In this document: positions 23,567 through 30,816 of the stretch, piece after piece
Position numbering within the stretch: the first letter of the stretch is position 1
Layout of the letters: every line of letters starts with the position of its first letter
Virus record (IMG/VR): IMGVR_UViG_3300043313_000750
Coordinates: 1-49,506 of that record
Length of the DNA: 49,506 nt
DNA from: a virus
Reading direction: 5' to 3' (one strand)
Translations under genes and position numbers: made by a program
The notes under the pieces: generated by a model
What the model saw: the letters and a program-made list of their open reading frames with translations, nothing else
Told to the model about the DNA's origin: nothing
Databases searched by the model: none

Positions 23567-23569
23567 ACG

Positions 23570-23917
23570 TTACTCAGCCTCCTCGGCTTGGTCGAGTTGG
23601 CGACGGCGGAAAGCCGCTGCCGCTTGGTGTGGGCCCGTGTGAGCGAACCAGTTCGCCCCGGCCCAGAATCCGCGCTTGTAGTCGATCTCGCGCTGGTCTA
23701 CCGGCTTGTGGCTGTTGGCGAGGCCTTCCGCCACGGTCAGAAAGAAGCGCGCGCGCTTGGACTTGATCCAGATCGCGAGGTGCTTGAACGCCTCGTTCTC
23801 CGTGAGGAGTGCCACGTTGGCGGTCACTGCCTCCCGCTGCTGCTCGTCGAGGATGTCGGCCGGGTCGAGCGGGGGCTCGAAGGCGAACACCCCGGCGTCG
23901 GCCATGTCGACGATCAT
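23570..23917 (-). CDS. Conserved portal-downstream protein, 115 aa (or 134 aa)
   Basis: Contains FAFEPPLDPADILDEQQRE, KHLAIWIKSKRARFFLTVAE and DYKRGFWAGANWF, a pattern I know from small podovirus genes found between portal and scaffold; function unknown. The first canonical start is ATG 23917, but the frame stays open upstream, with coding-like residues DRQALHSRLAALDTDELQ and no ATG, GTG or TTG. An ATC codon at 23974 sits about 9 nt after GGTGAGGGG and could start a 134-residue form. The portal stop lies at 24009. The C-terminus is Ala/Arg/Gln-rich. Confidence 0.65.
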   Translation of the reverse strand: MIVDMADAGVFAFEPPLDPADILDEQQREAVTANVALLTENEAFKHLAIWIKSKRARFFLTVAEGLANSHKPVDQREIDYKRGFWAGANWFAHTGPHQAAAAFRRRQLDQAEEAE

Positions 23918-24008
23918 CTGGAGCTCGTCCGTGTCGAGCGCGGCGAGTCTCGAGTGGAGGGCTTGGCGGTCGATCCGCGGGAAGATCCCCTCACCGAAGT
24001 CCTGATGC

Positions 24009-25943
24009 TCAGACGTTTACCCCACCCCCTCCGCCCGCGAGTGCCGCGGCGCTCTGCATGTTCTGGTCTGGAGACGCCGTGAGCTGAGAGCCCGGGGCGT
24101 TGCCGCCCTCGCCCGCCGTGATGCCCAGGGTCTGCTCCGGCGGAGCCTGGGGAGTACCCTGGCCCGGCGGCTGCATGGCCTGGCCCTGCTGGGGCGTCGG
24201 CTGCTTCGCGAGGAAGAACTGCTCCGTGTCCTCGATGTCGAGGCTCTTGAGGTAGTACTTGATGATCGCGTCGAAGTTGATCATCGACGCCATGCCCTGC
24301 GCGGCGAGCTGGAGCTGGATCGGGGCGAGGCCCTGGAAGATCTGCACCATGGCCTGCGCGCTCGCCTGGTTCTGCTGCTTCATGACGGCGTCAGGGATCG
24401 GCTCGAGCTCGAACTTGTAGTCCCCGGCCAGGAGCTCCGGCTCGATCGCATGCACCTCCTCGACCCCCTCGAGGCCGAGCGTGGTGACGAGCGTGGTCTC
24501 CCGGATGAACTGGTTGTTGAGGATCAGGCGCTGGTCGCCTATGTCCTCCCAGGCGTCGTACACCGGCTGCTTCGCCATGTCGATGGAGCGCTGGGCGAGC
24601 TGCGTGACGATGGACGCTCCGGTCGCCGTCTTCTGGTCGACCGTCTGGGACTCCGCCCCCGAGGAGAACGGGAAGCCGCCCGCGAGCTGCTGCATGTCGC
24701 CCTTGATCAGGCCCTCTCGGTTGAGGGAGATCTCGGCGGGCATGGGGTCGGGGCTCCACATCTTGACCTGCTCGGGATCCTCGACCGACCACATCTCGCC
24801 CGGCCCGAAGATCAGCGCGTCGGCGTCCTCGAGGTCGGGGCGGTACATGACGATCGCGTTGTTGATGAGCTCGAGGTTGTCCAGGGACTGGTTCTGGATC
24901 CTCCAGAGCATCGTCTGGAGGGCCTCGACCTTCTCGATCTGGGAGATGCCGACGATCTGGAAGAGGTCGGCCTGCGTGGTGCAGACCACGAACGGGGGGC
25001 GCTCGTGGAAGAACGGGAACTTGTCGGAGTAGGCGAGCAGCGAGCGTCTGTTGACGAAGGTGATCACCTCCTTGGTGAGGTTGTCGTACACCTCGACCAC
25101 CTCGAGCAGATCCTTGTCGTGCGTCTGCTCCTTCTCGCTCCAGCGGGGGCCCGAGTCCTTGTCGCCCACGCGCGACGTGCCCAGGTCGTTCGTCACGACT
25201 TTAAGCGTCCAGCCTCCGGCCTGCGGGCCGTAGGGGCCGCCATCCTTGAAGCCCTCTTCGAGCTCCTCACGGGAGATGCGGATCCGGTGGGCCACGTATC
25301 GGGCGTGGTCGACGGTGCGGGCGTTCTCCGGCCAGAAGAAGTCGTGTACGTCGATCACGTCGGTGACCGGGCCGTCGTAGACCGTGACCGCTCGAGCGTC
25401 CTCCTCGAGACTGGCGTACGTCACCGGCCCGGAGACGGGGTGCACGATCTGGACACCGTCGTCGTCGATCAGCGGGCGGTCGACGGAGATCACGCGACGG
25501 CGGCGCTCGAGGCGCTCCTCCCAGTACGTCTTCGCTACGGTGATGCCCGCGATGGCGTTCTGGAGGAGAAACGGGCGCTGCATGCGCGTGAACTTGCTCT
25601 GGCGGGACTGCCAGTCGAACAGGGCCTGGTGGGCCTCCGCGCCGATGCGCAGCCGCTTGGCGGCCTCGGGCTCCTGGAGGTCGGCCATCGTCATTCGCGG
25701 GCGGATCTTGAACCGGAACTTGTCCTCGACGAGCGAGGCCAGCGTGGTCTCCACGATGTGCATCGCGTACTTGCCGTAGACCTGGCTCCGCCACTCAGCC
25801 GCGCGGGAGTTCCGCTTGACCACGCCGTGGTAGGCGTCCGACCGGCGCTCGACGTCCTTGATCAGCTTGTCGTGGCTGGGGATGGACTCCTCGAGGAACT
25901 TGACCGCCCGGTCGAGCGACTCTTGGTTCTTCCTCTTCGCCAC
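24009..25943 (-). CDS. Portal protein, 644 aa
   Basis: The dodecameric DNA gate at one capsid vertex. An N-terminal helical domain (RSDAYHGVVKRNSRAAEWRS, VYGKYAMHIVETTLASLVED) leads to a wing region with FWPENARTVDHARYVAHRI, a clip/stem region around QIEKVEALQTMLWRIQNQSL and a C-terminal Gln/Pro/Gly-rich tail (about 575-644), typical of barrel or flexible ends. Length and order terminase-portal-scaffold-capsid support the call. The start is GTG 25943, two bases after the previous stop. No fused protease or MuF domain is seen. Confidence 0.85.
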   Translation of the reverse strand: MAKRKNQESLDRAVKFLEESIPSHDKLIKDVERRSDAYHGVVKRNSRAAEWRSQVYGKYAMHIVETTLASLVEDKFRFKIRPRMTMADLQEPEAAKRLRIGAEAHQALFDWQSRQSKFTRMQRPFLLQNAIAGITVAKTYWEERLERRRRVISVDRPLIDDDGVQIVHPVSGPVTYASLEEDARAVTVYDGPVTDVIDVHDFFWPENARTVDHARYVAHRIRISREELEEGFKDGGPYGPQAGGWTLKVVTNDLGTSRVGDKDSGPRWSEKEQTHDKDLLEVVEVYDNLTKEVITFVNRRSLLAYSDKFPFFHERPPFVVCTTQADLFQIVGISQIEKVEALQTMLWRIQNQSLDNLELINNAIVMYRPDLEDADALIFGPGEMWSVEDPEQVKMWSPDPMPAEISLNREGLIKGDMQQLAGGFPFSSGAESQTVDQKTATGASIVTQLAQRSIDMAKQPVYDAWEDIGDQRLILNNQFIRETTLVTTLGLEGVEEVHAIEPELLAGDYKFELEPIPDAVMKQQNQASAQAMVQIFQGLAPIQLQLAAQGMASMINFDAIIKYYLKSLDIEDTEQFFLAKQPTPQQGQAMQPPGQGTPQAPPEQTLGITAGEGGNAPGSQLTASPDQNMQSAAALAGGGGGVNV

Positions 25944-25944
25944 C

Positions 25945-26328
25945 TCAGTACCCGGCCTGACCCGCGGCCTTGCGCGTCGCGCCTGGGGTCATCTTGCCGC
26001 CCATCATGGAGTCCGCGTCCTTCTGGTTGTTCGCGAGCACGCCCTGCAGCTTGGTCTGGCACTGGAGCATGATCTGGATGTCGGCCTGGTCGGCCTCGGC
26101 GTCGATGGCCTCCTGGAGGGCGTCGATCGCGCGCGTCAGCGCGTCCTCACCACCACCATGGGAGCCGTCCTTGACGCCGGGCAGAGGGGCCTGGTCGCCG
26201 CCCTGGTCTCCGCCCTGGAGCGCCGCAAGGAGCTCGGGCGGGATTCCACCGCCTCCGGGGCCACCGGGGCCTGCGGGGGCACCACCACCTCCGCCTTGAA
26301 GCTGGGCCATCAGATCGGGTGGAAGCAT
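25945..26328 (-). CDS. Small conserved protein between terminase and portal, 127 aa
   Basis: The N-terminal half is a Gly/Pro-rich flexible segment (GGGGGAPAGPGGPGGGG); the C-terminal half is a helical, acidic domain (DALTRAIDALQEAIDAEADQ, then DIQIMLQCQTKLQGVL). Genes of this shape recur at this site in short-tailed phages without a known function; assembly or terminase-portal docking is possible. The ATG at 26328 has GGAGAGAGAC upstream on the minus strand. Confidence 0.6.
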   Translation of the reverse strand: MLPPDLMAQLQGGGGGAPAGPGGPGGGGIPPELLAALQGGDQGGDQAPLPGVKDGSHGGGEDALTRAIDALQEAIDAEADQADIQIMLQCQTKLQGVLANNQKDADSMMGGKMTPGATRKAAGQAGY

Positions 26329-26338
26329 GTCTCTCTCC

Positions 26339-28030
26339 TCAGTGTTGGAGCGGGTTGGTCACGGGGCGCTGCCGCGTGCTCTGCTGCTTGCGTCGGTCGA
26401 ACGCGTGGCCCGTGCCGTAGCGGGCGTATCCGGCGAGGGCGATCCCCCACGCCATGATCGAGTCGTCGTTGGCGCCGTCGTCGGCCGCCGGGCTCGGGCC
26501 CGTCGTGCGCCGGACGAACGTCCGGGCCTCCGTGCGGAAGCGCTTCGTGAGCCAGGGCCAGAGCTTCTTGTTCACCCACTCGTTGAGCTCCGAGATCACC
26601 ATGGCCCGGTTCGGGCGCGTCATGGGGAAGCCGTACTGCTTCTTCGTCTTCTGCCGGGGATCGTCGAACTGCCGGTGGCGGTAGAGCCGTGCGTAGGGCT
26701 TCCGCCCCTCGTGGCCGTCCCGGAGGTAGGCGATCACCACGTCTCCGTAGCCGCCGCCCTTCTCGGGAGCGATCCAGGCGTTGTTGTAGTACCGGCCGAG
26801 AAAGTGGAGGGAGCGGGTGAACTCGGTGTAGTCCGCCTTCATCCGCAGCTCGGCGCACGGGGCGCCGTCGCTCAGGTCGATTACCGCCGCCACCGAGTAG
26901 TCCTTGCCGTCGCCAGTCGCGCAATCAGCGCCGATGAAGTAGTGACCGGTATCGGTGGGGCGGCGGTAGATCTCCAGCGGCCCACCCTGCAGCTTCTGTA
27001 GTCGCGCGGCTGCGAGGTTGGTGCCGAAGGTCTTGAATTCGTACATCCCGAGGGGCTCGACCCGGGCCTCGCGGGCGTAGTAGTGGAGGGCCACCAGGTC
27101 GAAGAACGGGTTTCCGGTGAGGAGGAAGGCCTCGTCGTCGTCCCGGGGATACTGCTCCGCCATGCTCGCGGCGTCGAGGTTCTGGGCTGAGTACCAGCGC
27201 TCGTCGCGCAGAGGGTGGTGGAACACGTCGAGGAAGATCGACTTGACGTTCGGGTAGTCGATGCCCCCGGCCCCGGAGTAGAGCTCGTGGAAGAAGTTGC
27301 CGCCGCCTGAGCCGTCGGACATTCCGTTGGCCGTCGACACCGCCCCGATGTTTCCGCCTGAGTCCCCGGCCGCTGGGATGATCGCCTTCCAGATGGGCCG
27401 GGCGAACTCCTGATGGGCACCCTCGTCGAACAGGACGCGCCGGGCGACGCGGGAGTGCCCGGACTTCTTCGTCGCGGGCATGCCAGTGACGGTCGACATG
27501 CGGCCGTCGGGGTGCTCGATCTCGATGCGGTTGGACGGGCGAGCTCCGCCGAACGGCTTGTTGACGACGAGCCCGTACTTGAAGAAGTCGGGGAGGCTGA
27601 GCCAGAGATCCCAGATTCGGTTGATCTGCTCGATCGCGTCGTCCTCCTTGATCGAGTAGACGAGGTCGTCGATCCCGGCGAAGAACACGAGATCCCAGCA
27701 GATCGCGCCGTCCCAGATCCAGGAGACGCCGAGCTGACGGGCTTTGAGCGTGGCGGTGAAGGGGTTCTCGATGATGAAGTCGAGGTAGTCGCGCTGCCAG
27801 CCCCAGGAGGTCTCGCCGACGGGCTCCTTGCCGAGGTAGATGTCCTTCGCGTAGAAGGGCATCTCGAGCAGGGTCGCCTCCTCTTCCGTGATCGTCGCGA
27901 AGTGGAACGTCGTGCCCTCGCGCGAGTCGGGGACGGTCATGTGGGGGAGGAAGTAGCGGGGGTGCTGGCGAGCCATCTCCCAGCGGAGATGGTCGAGCGC
28001 CTCAGCTCGGCTGAGGTGCTTCTCGCTCAC
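26339..28030 (-). CDS. terL: Terminase large subunit
   Basis: A 563-residue DNA-packaging motor. The ATPase half has a Walker A-like LKARQLGVSW (95-104, Lys96), a Walker B VLFDEGA (199-205, Asp202-Glu203) and a coupling region near VSTANG. The nuclease half has the RNase H-type acid Asp369 in YFIGADCATGDGKDYSVAAV and late acids at 522-523 (ANDDSIMAWG). The chosen start is GTG 28030, preceded by GGAGGAG with a 4-nt gap; longer reading upstream overlaps another gene and is Arg-rich shadow. It overlaps the Cys-rich small gene by 29 nt. Headful or cos packaging cannot be told from sequence alone. Confidence 0.9.
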   Translation of the reverse strand: MSEKHLSRAEALDHLRWEMARQHPRYFLPHMTVPDSREGTTFHFATITEEEATLLEMPFYAKDIYLGKEPVGETSWGWQRDYLDFIIENPFTATLKARQLGVSWIWDGAICWDLVFFAGIDDLVYSIKEDDAIEQINRIWDLWLSLPDFFKYGLVVNKPFGGARPSNRIEIEHPDGRMSTVTGMPATKKSGHSRVARRVLFDEGAHQEFARPIWKAIIPAAGDSGGNIGAVSTANGMSDGSGGGNFFHELYSGAGGIDYPNVKSIFLDVFHHPLRDERWYSAQNLDAASMAEQYPRDDDEAFLLTGNPFFDLVALHYYAREARVEPLGMYEFKTFGTNLAAARLQKLQGGPLEIYRRPTDTGHYFIGADCATGDGKDYSVAAVIDLSDGAPCAELRMKADYTEFTRSLHFLGRYYNNAWIAPEKGGGYGDVVIAYLRDGHEGRKPYARLYRHRQFDDPRQKTKKQYGFPMTRPNRAMVISELNEWVNKKLWPWLTKRFRTEARTFVRRTTGPSPAADDGANDDSIMAWGIALAGYARYGTGHAFDRRKQQSTRQRPVTNPLQH

Positions 28031-28199
28031 AAGGCTCCTCCACCGGGTGCGCACCGCAGTGCAGCGTGATCTTCGGGCACCCACACTCCGGGCCTCCGGT
28101 GCAGCCCCTCCGCTTCACGGTGAAGCTGGGGGCGTCCGGCTGGCGAAACCTCATGATCTGGCCCTTGGCCCACTCAGGTGCTTCCCACCAGTTCTTCAT
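28002..28199 (-). CDS. Cys-rich small protein, 65 aa
   Basis: Holds four Cys and a His in CTGGPECGCPKITLHCGAH, a likely metal-binding knuckle, behind a Trp-rich start (MKNWWEAPEWAKG). ATG 28199 overlaps the upstream stop by 4 nt, and the gene contains the Shine-Dalgarno of the terminase gene, so its translation may influence terminase expression. Family not recognised. The coupling on both sides supports reality. Confidence 0.65.
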   Translation of the reverse strand: MKNWWEAPEWAKGQIMRFRQPDAPSFTVKRRGCTGGPECGCPKITLHCGAHPVEEPCEREAPQPS

Positions 28200-28501
28200 T
28201 GGCAGTTCAGGGACTCGAGGGAGGCGAGGGTGGCCTGCTGACGGGCGAGCGTCAGCCGGAGCTGGGCGGCGGAGATCAGGATCTCACCGTGGGACGTCGC
28301 CAGACCGTCCGGGTGCTCGACCAGAAAGACCTTGGTGTCGACCACCTGGGCCGCGAGGTTCGCCTGGTACGCGCAGAGCGCAGCGTGCGCCTGGTGGCCC
28401 TGGTGCACGGCGTAGGCGTTGACCGCCGTGAAGAGCACGATCCAGAGCGCGACGAGACGCCAGCGCCACTTGTGGAAGCCCTGCGTGGTTGCCGGGCTCA
28501 T
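28196..28501 (-). CDS. Membrane-anchored protein, 101 aa
   Basis: A short cytoplasmic start, one membrane segment (WRLVALWIVLFTAVNAYAV, about 14-32), then an extracellular helical part with two Cys (ALCAYQANLAAQV and the final SLNCQ) and QLRLTLARQQATLASLE. Single-span proteins with this layout are common near lysis genes of actinophages and could be spanin-like, antiholin-like or host-surface proteins. The start ATG 28501 overlaps the stop of the preceding 31-residue peptide by 4 nt; a longer in-frame reading upstream overlaps that gene. Confidence 0.6.
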   Translation of the reverse strand: MSPATTQGFHKWRWRLVALWIVLFTAVNAYAVHQGHQAHAALCAYQANLAAQVVDTKVFLVEHPDGLATSHGEILISAAQLRLTLARQQATLASLESLNCQ

Positions 28502-28593
28502 CGCCACGCCACCTGGAGAACGAGACTGACAGTCACGATCACGGCGACGTAGGGCAATGTCCATGGGTGGCGTGAGAGCCACGAGTATGCCAT
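28498..28593 (-). CDS. Membrane peptide, 31 aa
   Basis: A tiny protein: MAYSWLSRHPWTLPYVAVI followed by VTVSLVLQVAWR, one membrane span. ATG 28593 has AAGGAG 7 nt upstream and its stop overlaps the next start (ATGA), which is strong support for such a short gene. It sits in a run of small membrane proteins (28196-29166). A lysis-timing or host-membrane role is possible but not shown. Confidence 0.55.
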   Translation of the reverse strand: MAYSWLSRHPWTLPYVAVIVTVSLVLQVAWR

Positions 28594-28619
28594 CTTCTTG
28601 CTCCTTCGTATCTCGAAGA

Positions 28620-28781
28620 TCACTTCTCTCCCGTCCCTTTCAGGAAGAGGGGCAAGCCCATCATTCCTGCGAACACCACGAGCAGCGACGGATCCGCGGG
28701 GTGTACGAACACCGCCTCGTAGGCTACTCCCGCTAGTCCCCCGAAGAAGAGGATGATCGTTCGGAGGTGCGTCCACGTCAC
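28620..28781 (-). CDS. Holin-like membrane protein, 53 aa
   Basis: Translated from GTG 28781: TWTHLRTIILFFGGLAGVAY, a short loop EAVFVHPADPS, then LLVVFAGMMGLPLFLKG and the charged end TGEK. Two membrane segments with a small polar hairpin are the topology of small holins or antiholins. AAGGA lies 4 nt before the start. The stop at 28620 is 27 nt before the next small membrane gene. With the holin-like gene at 2873 this gives the phage two candidate pore proteins, one in a separate place from the endolysins. Confidence 0.6.
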   Translation of the reverse strand: MTWTHLRTIILFFGGLAGVAYEAVFVHPADPSLLVVFAGMMGLPLFLKGTGEK

Positions 28782-28806
28782 TGTCCTTCTCCTGTCGGAT
28801 TGGCGA

Positions 28807-28878
28807 TGGCGGAGGTGGGAATCGAACCCACGGAACCGGGCTTATGGGGCCGAGCAGCGTACCAACACGCTCTCCGCT
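28807..28878 (-). tRNA. tRNA-like gene, probable tRNA-Met (CAT), degenerate
   Basis: On the minus strand, 72 nt. The T arm is canonical: GTGGG, loop TTCGATT, CCCAC. The acceptor arms AGCGGAG and CTCCGCC pair at six of seven positions with an A-C mismatch at the first pair, and CA follows. A D arm AGCG/CGCT with TTGG in the loop is present, but the usual two linker bases before it are missing. The anticodon stem has a C-C mismatch; the loop CCCATAA gives CAT (28844-28846). The first-pair mismatch recalls initiator tRNAs. It may be functional, decayed, or a tRNA-like structure. Confidence 0.55.
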
Positions 28879-29066
28879 CAGAGGGTGATCTCACGACCAC
28901 CGTAGGCAAGCACGACGCTCTCGCCGTACTCGTTCTTGCGGATGAACACCTCGTCAGGGGGAACCATCCAGTCGTCGAACAGCTCCCAGGCTTGCTTCCC
29001 CCGGTCTTCGTTGGGGTTGTAGTCCGGGGGAAGCACCTTGATGCCGGTGGGACGGGGCTCAGGCAC
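28878..29066 (-). CDS. Hypothetical protein, 62 aa
   Basis: A small acidic soluble protein: IKVLPPDYNPNEDRGKQAW, then ELFDDWMVPPDEVFIRKNEY and a beta-like end VVLAYGGREITL. The GTG start at 29066 lies within the end of the preceding membrane-peptide gene and lacks a clear Shine-Dalgarno, so translation may be coupled. Its stop abuts the tRNA-like gene by one base. No family is recognised. Confidence 0.55.
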   Translation of the reverse strand: MPEPRPTGIKVLPPDYNPNEDRGKQAWELFDDWMVPPDEVFIRKNEYGESVVLAYGGREITL

Positions 29067-29166
29067 TGCGGGCAGCGCCCAGCAGGATCCGAGCCAGAGC
29101 GAGGACGAGCAGCGCGAGAATCACGCCGCACGCCACGTTGCCGATGAGGTCGAGGTCGGGGAACAT
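29059..29166 (-). CDS. Membrane peptide, 35 aa
   Basis: Sequence MFPDLDLIGNVACGV followed by ILALLVLALARILLGAARSA: one long hydrophobic span with a basic C-terminus. ATG 29166 follows AAGGAGG at ideal distance and overlaps the upstream stop (TGATG). Its stop overlaps the next GTG start region. Function unknown; it is one of a group of tiny membrane proteins. Confidence 0.55.
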   Translation of the reverse strand: MFPDLDLIGNVACGVILALLVLALARILLGAARSA

Positions 29167-29315
29167 CAGTCCTCCTTCTCCACCTTGACGGTGACCTTGA
29201 TCGTGCGCCCCTCTCCCGCGTCGGGGAGGAGGACGACCCTTCCGCCGTTCTGGAGCACGCTCTGCAGTTGCTCCTGCTCGTCGTTGGGGACTTCGCCGGG
29301 GATGTTGATCGCCAT
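29166..29315 (-). CDS. Hypothetical protein, 49 aa
   Basis: A small soluble protein: MAINIPGEVPNDEQEQL, then QSVLQNGGRVVLLPDAGEG and RTIKVTVKVEKED. The pattern helix then two beta strands is reminiscent of small phage modulators but is not matched to a family. ATG 29315 lies 2 nt after the upstream stop, and its stop overlaps the next ATG. The coupling supports expression. Confidence 0.5.
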   Translation of the reverse strand: MAINIPGEVPNDEQEQLQSVLQNGGRVVLLPDAGEGRTIKVTVKVEKED

Positions 29316-29317
29316 GA

Positions 29318-29638
29318 TCAGGCCCCGATCTGGTTCAGGATGTCGATCATCTCCTGGAGCCCCCGCTTGAGGCGAAACGCCTCGCGCTTGATCGGCGTCG
29401 AGAGGTCGACCGACGTGATGATGGTGTCGAGCAGGACGCCCGCGACCTGTGCGCGGTTCGCGTTCGAGCTCGCGTTCTTCATGACGGCCGTGGCCGCGTT
29501 GGCCTGCACTCCGGCCGCGCCCTGCGCGTCCGTGGTGAGGGCCGAAGACGCGAAGACGGTGCGCTTGGTCACGGTCTCCGTGCCACCCCCGTACGCGGCG
29601 ATGTCCGCGTCCGTGGCGTTGACGATGTCGATAGCCAT
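29318..29638 (-). CDS. Hypothetical protein, 106 aa
   Basis: Ala/Thr-rich with a helical C-terminus (REAFRLKRGLQEMIDILNQI). The N-terminal MAIDIVNATDADIAAYGGGT is compact and polar. ATG 29638 has AAGGGG 6 nt upstream. No family is recognised. It lies in the run of small genes before the terminase and may be a minor virion or assembly protein. Confidence 0.55.
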   Translation of the reverse strand: MAIDIVNATDADIAAYGGGTETVTKRTVFASSALTTDAQGAAGVQANAATAVMKNASSNANRAQVAGVLLDTIITSVDLSTPIKREAFRLKRGLQEMIDILNQIGA

Positions 29639-29714
29639 GAGCTACCCCTTCTGCACCGCGGCCGTCGACCGCATCTGGTGCGTATGCCCCGTGCGACGGT
29701 GGGGCGTCGGACGA

Positions 29715-29945
29715 TCAGTCGTCCGAGTCTTGGTCTCCCCAGTTCTCGTGGAGAGCGTTGTGGAGGAGGCCCTGGGCCGTCCACTCTGGGAGGCGGGTTC
29801 CGGAGGCGTCGCCGTCGTGGCGCGTCAGCCACCGCTGCCCCTCCATGTCTACCCACTCGGCCACCACGACGTAGTTCACGAGCAGCCGCTCGTCGGTGGT
29901 CTCGGGGATGAGGGCTTCGCTGAGAGCGTCGGCCAGGGAGTCCAT
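29715..29945 (-). CDS. Conserved hypothetical protein, 76 aa
   Basis: An acidic protein: MDSLADALSEAL, LLVNYVVVAEWVDMEGQRW, then LPEWTAQGLLHNALHENW. The VVVAEWVD-like strand and a following helix recur in small proteins of phages from high-GC hosts, without known function. ATG 29945 overlaps the metallopeptidase stop (TGATG). A 76-nt gap (29639-29714) after it shows nothing recognisable. Confidence 0.55.
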   Translation of the reverse strand: MDSLADALSEALIPETTDERLLVNYVVVAEWVDMEGQRWLTRHDGDASGTRLPEWTAQGLLHNALHENWGDQDSDD

Positions 29946-30403
29946 CAGGAGTCCTCGTAGCCGTACTTCGCTCGGTAGTCCCGGAAAGTCTTGTTGACGT
30001 GCCTGGCGTACCGCGGGTCGAGGCCGAGGGCCTGCACGATGCGCACCATGTTCTGCCGCCCCCAGAGGTCGGCCGCTTTCAGCTCCTCGTTCGGGTCAGG
30101 GTAGTCCGTGCCGCCCGTGGCGTTGGGGACGCCCTTGGAGCGGCCCCCGGTGGAGAAGTGGCCGAGCTCGTGCCCGAGGATGCCGAGCGCGAGGGCGAGC
30201 GTCGGGGTCTTCTGCGGCGCGCCCAGGAAGGCGTCGTACATGGGGCGCGTGAAGTGGATGTTCCCGGTCTTCACGGACATGTTCGCGTTGCCCGTCAGGG
30301 TCGGCCGCACCGAACTGCCCATGTACCCCAGGTTGACCCGACGCCCCATGAGCTGAGTCAGGGCGGCGTTCAGATCCTTCGGGGTGTACGCGGACTGGGC
30401 CAC
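29945..30403 (-). CDS. HExxH zinc metallopeptidase-like protein, 152 aa (or 174 aa with a signal peptide)
   Basis: GILGHELGHFSTGGR at 74-88 carries the HExxH zinc signature (His78, Glu79, His82). The remainder is helical with a GNIHFTRPMYDAFLG segment before it and ELKAADLWGRQNMVRIVQAL after it, consistent with a small gluzincin-like fold whose third ligand may be Glu in the latter stretch. The canonical start is GTG 30403, with AGGAG 5 nt upstream. In frame upstream, from ATT 30469, the sequence IRLLHPLVSLAAVAALALTG leads on to APVAQSA, a convincing signal peptide, but with no ATG, GTG or TTG. Secretion is therefore plausible yet unproven. Confidence 0.7.
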   Translation of the reverse strand: MAQSAYTPKDLNAALTQLMGRRVNLGYMGSSVRPTLTGNANMSVKTGNIHFTRPMYDAFLGAPQKTPTLALALGILGHELGHFSTGGRSKGVPNATGGTDYPDPNEELKAADLWGRQNMVRIVQALGLDPRYARHVNKTFRDYRAKYGYEDS

Positions 30404-30444
30404 GGGGGCTCCTGTCAGGGCGAGGGCCGCGACGGCGGCAAGGC

Positions 30445-30810
30445 TTACGAGAGGATGGAGAAGGCGAATGGGGTCTTCTTCCCTAGCTCTACGGCACGGT
30501 GAAGATCGATGGAGCGGTCGGCGGCCAGCACCTCGGCCTCACGGACGGCGTAGCCGCCCTCAAGGAGGAGCTGCCGGAAACGCCAGGAACCGACCTTGTC
30601 GTCCGCCTCGAGCGACGGGGCGGTGAGGAGCTTCACCGCGTACTCCCAGTCAGGGTCGGGCGGGGCGTTGGAGATGATCGAGGTCTGCTCTCCGCAGGCC
30701 TTGCAGGGGCCCATCATGGGGAAGCTGATCCCACACGTCGAGCACCGGTAGCTCCAGGTCTGCTCCGGGGGCTCAGGCGGATCCGGTTTGCGTTTGCCGC
30801 CCAGGCCCAC
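30445..30810 (-). CDS. Zinc-ribbon protein, 121 aa
   Basis: After a Pro-rich start (KRKPDPPEPPEQTWSYR) come Cys-Ser-Thr-Cys and Cys-Lys-Ala-Cys, separated by GISFPMMGP (about 23-38): a four-Cys ribbon. The C-terminal part is helical and acidic (RFRQLLLEGGYAVREAEVLA). The GTG start at 30810 has only a weak ribosome site (GGGTGA). Its end overlaps the putative signal-peptide extension of the next gene. It may bind nucleic acid or act as a structural scaffold; no partner is evident. Confidence 0.6.
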   Translation of the reverse strand: MGLGGKRKPDPPEPPEQTWSYRCSTCGISFPMMGPCKACGEQTSIISNAPPDPDWEYAVKLLTAPSLEADDKVGSWRFRQLLLEGGYAVREAEVLAADRSIDLHRAVELGKKTPFAFSILS

Positions 30811-30816
30811 GGCGGA

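Noticed and set aside
24450-26072. 540-codon plus-strand frame opposite the portal gene
   Set aside because: Shadow of the portal coding sequence with LD/VD/RH-rich composition and no domain; the minus-strand portal has clear family features.
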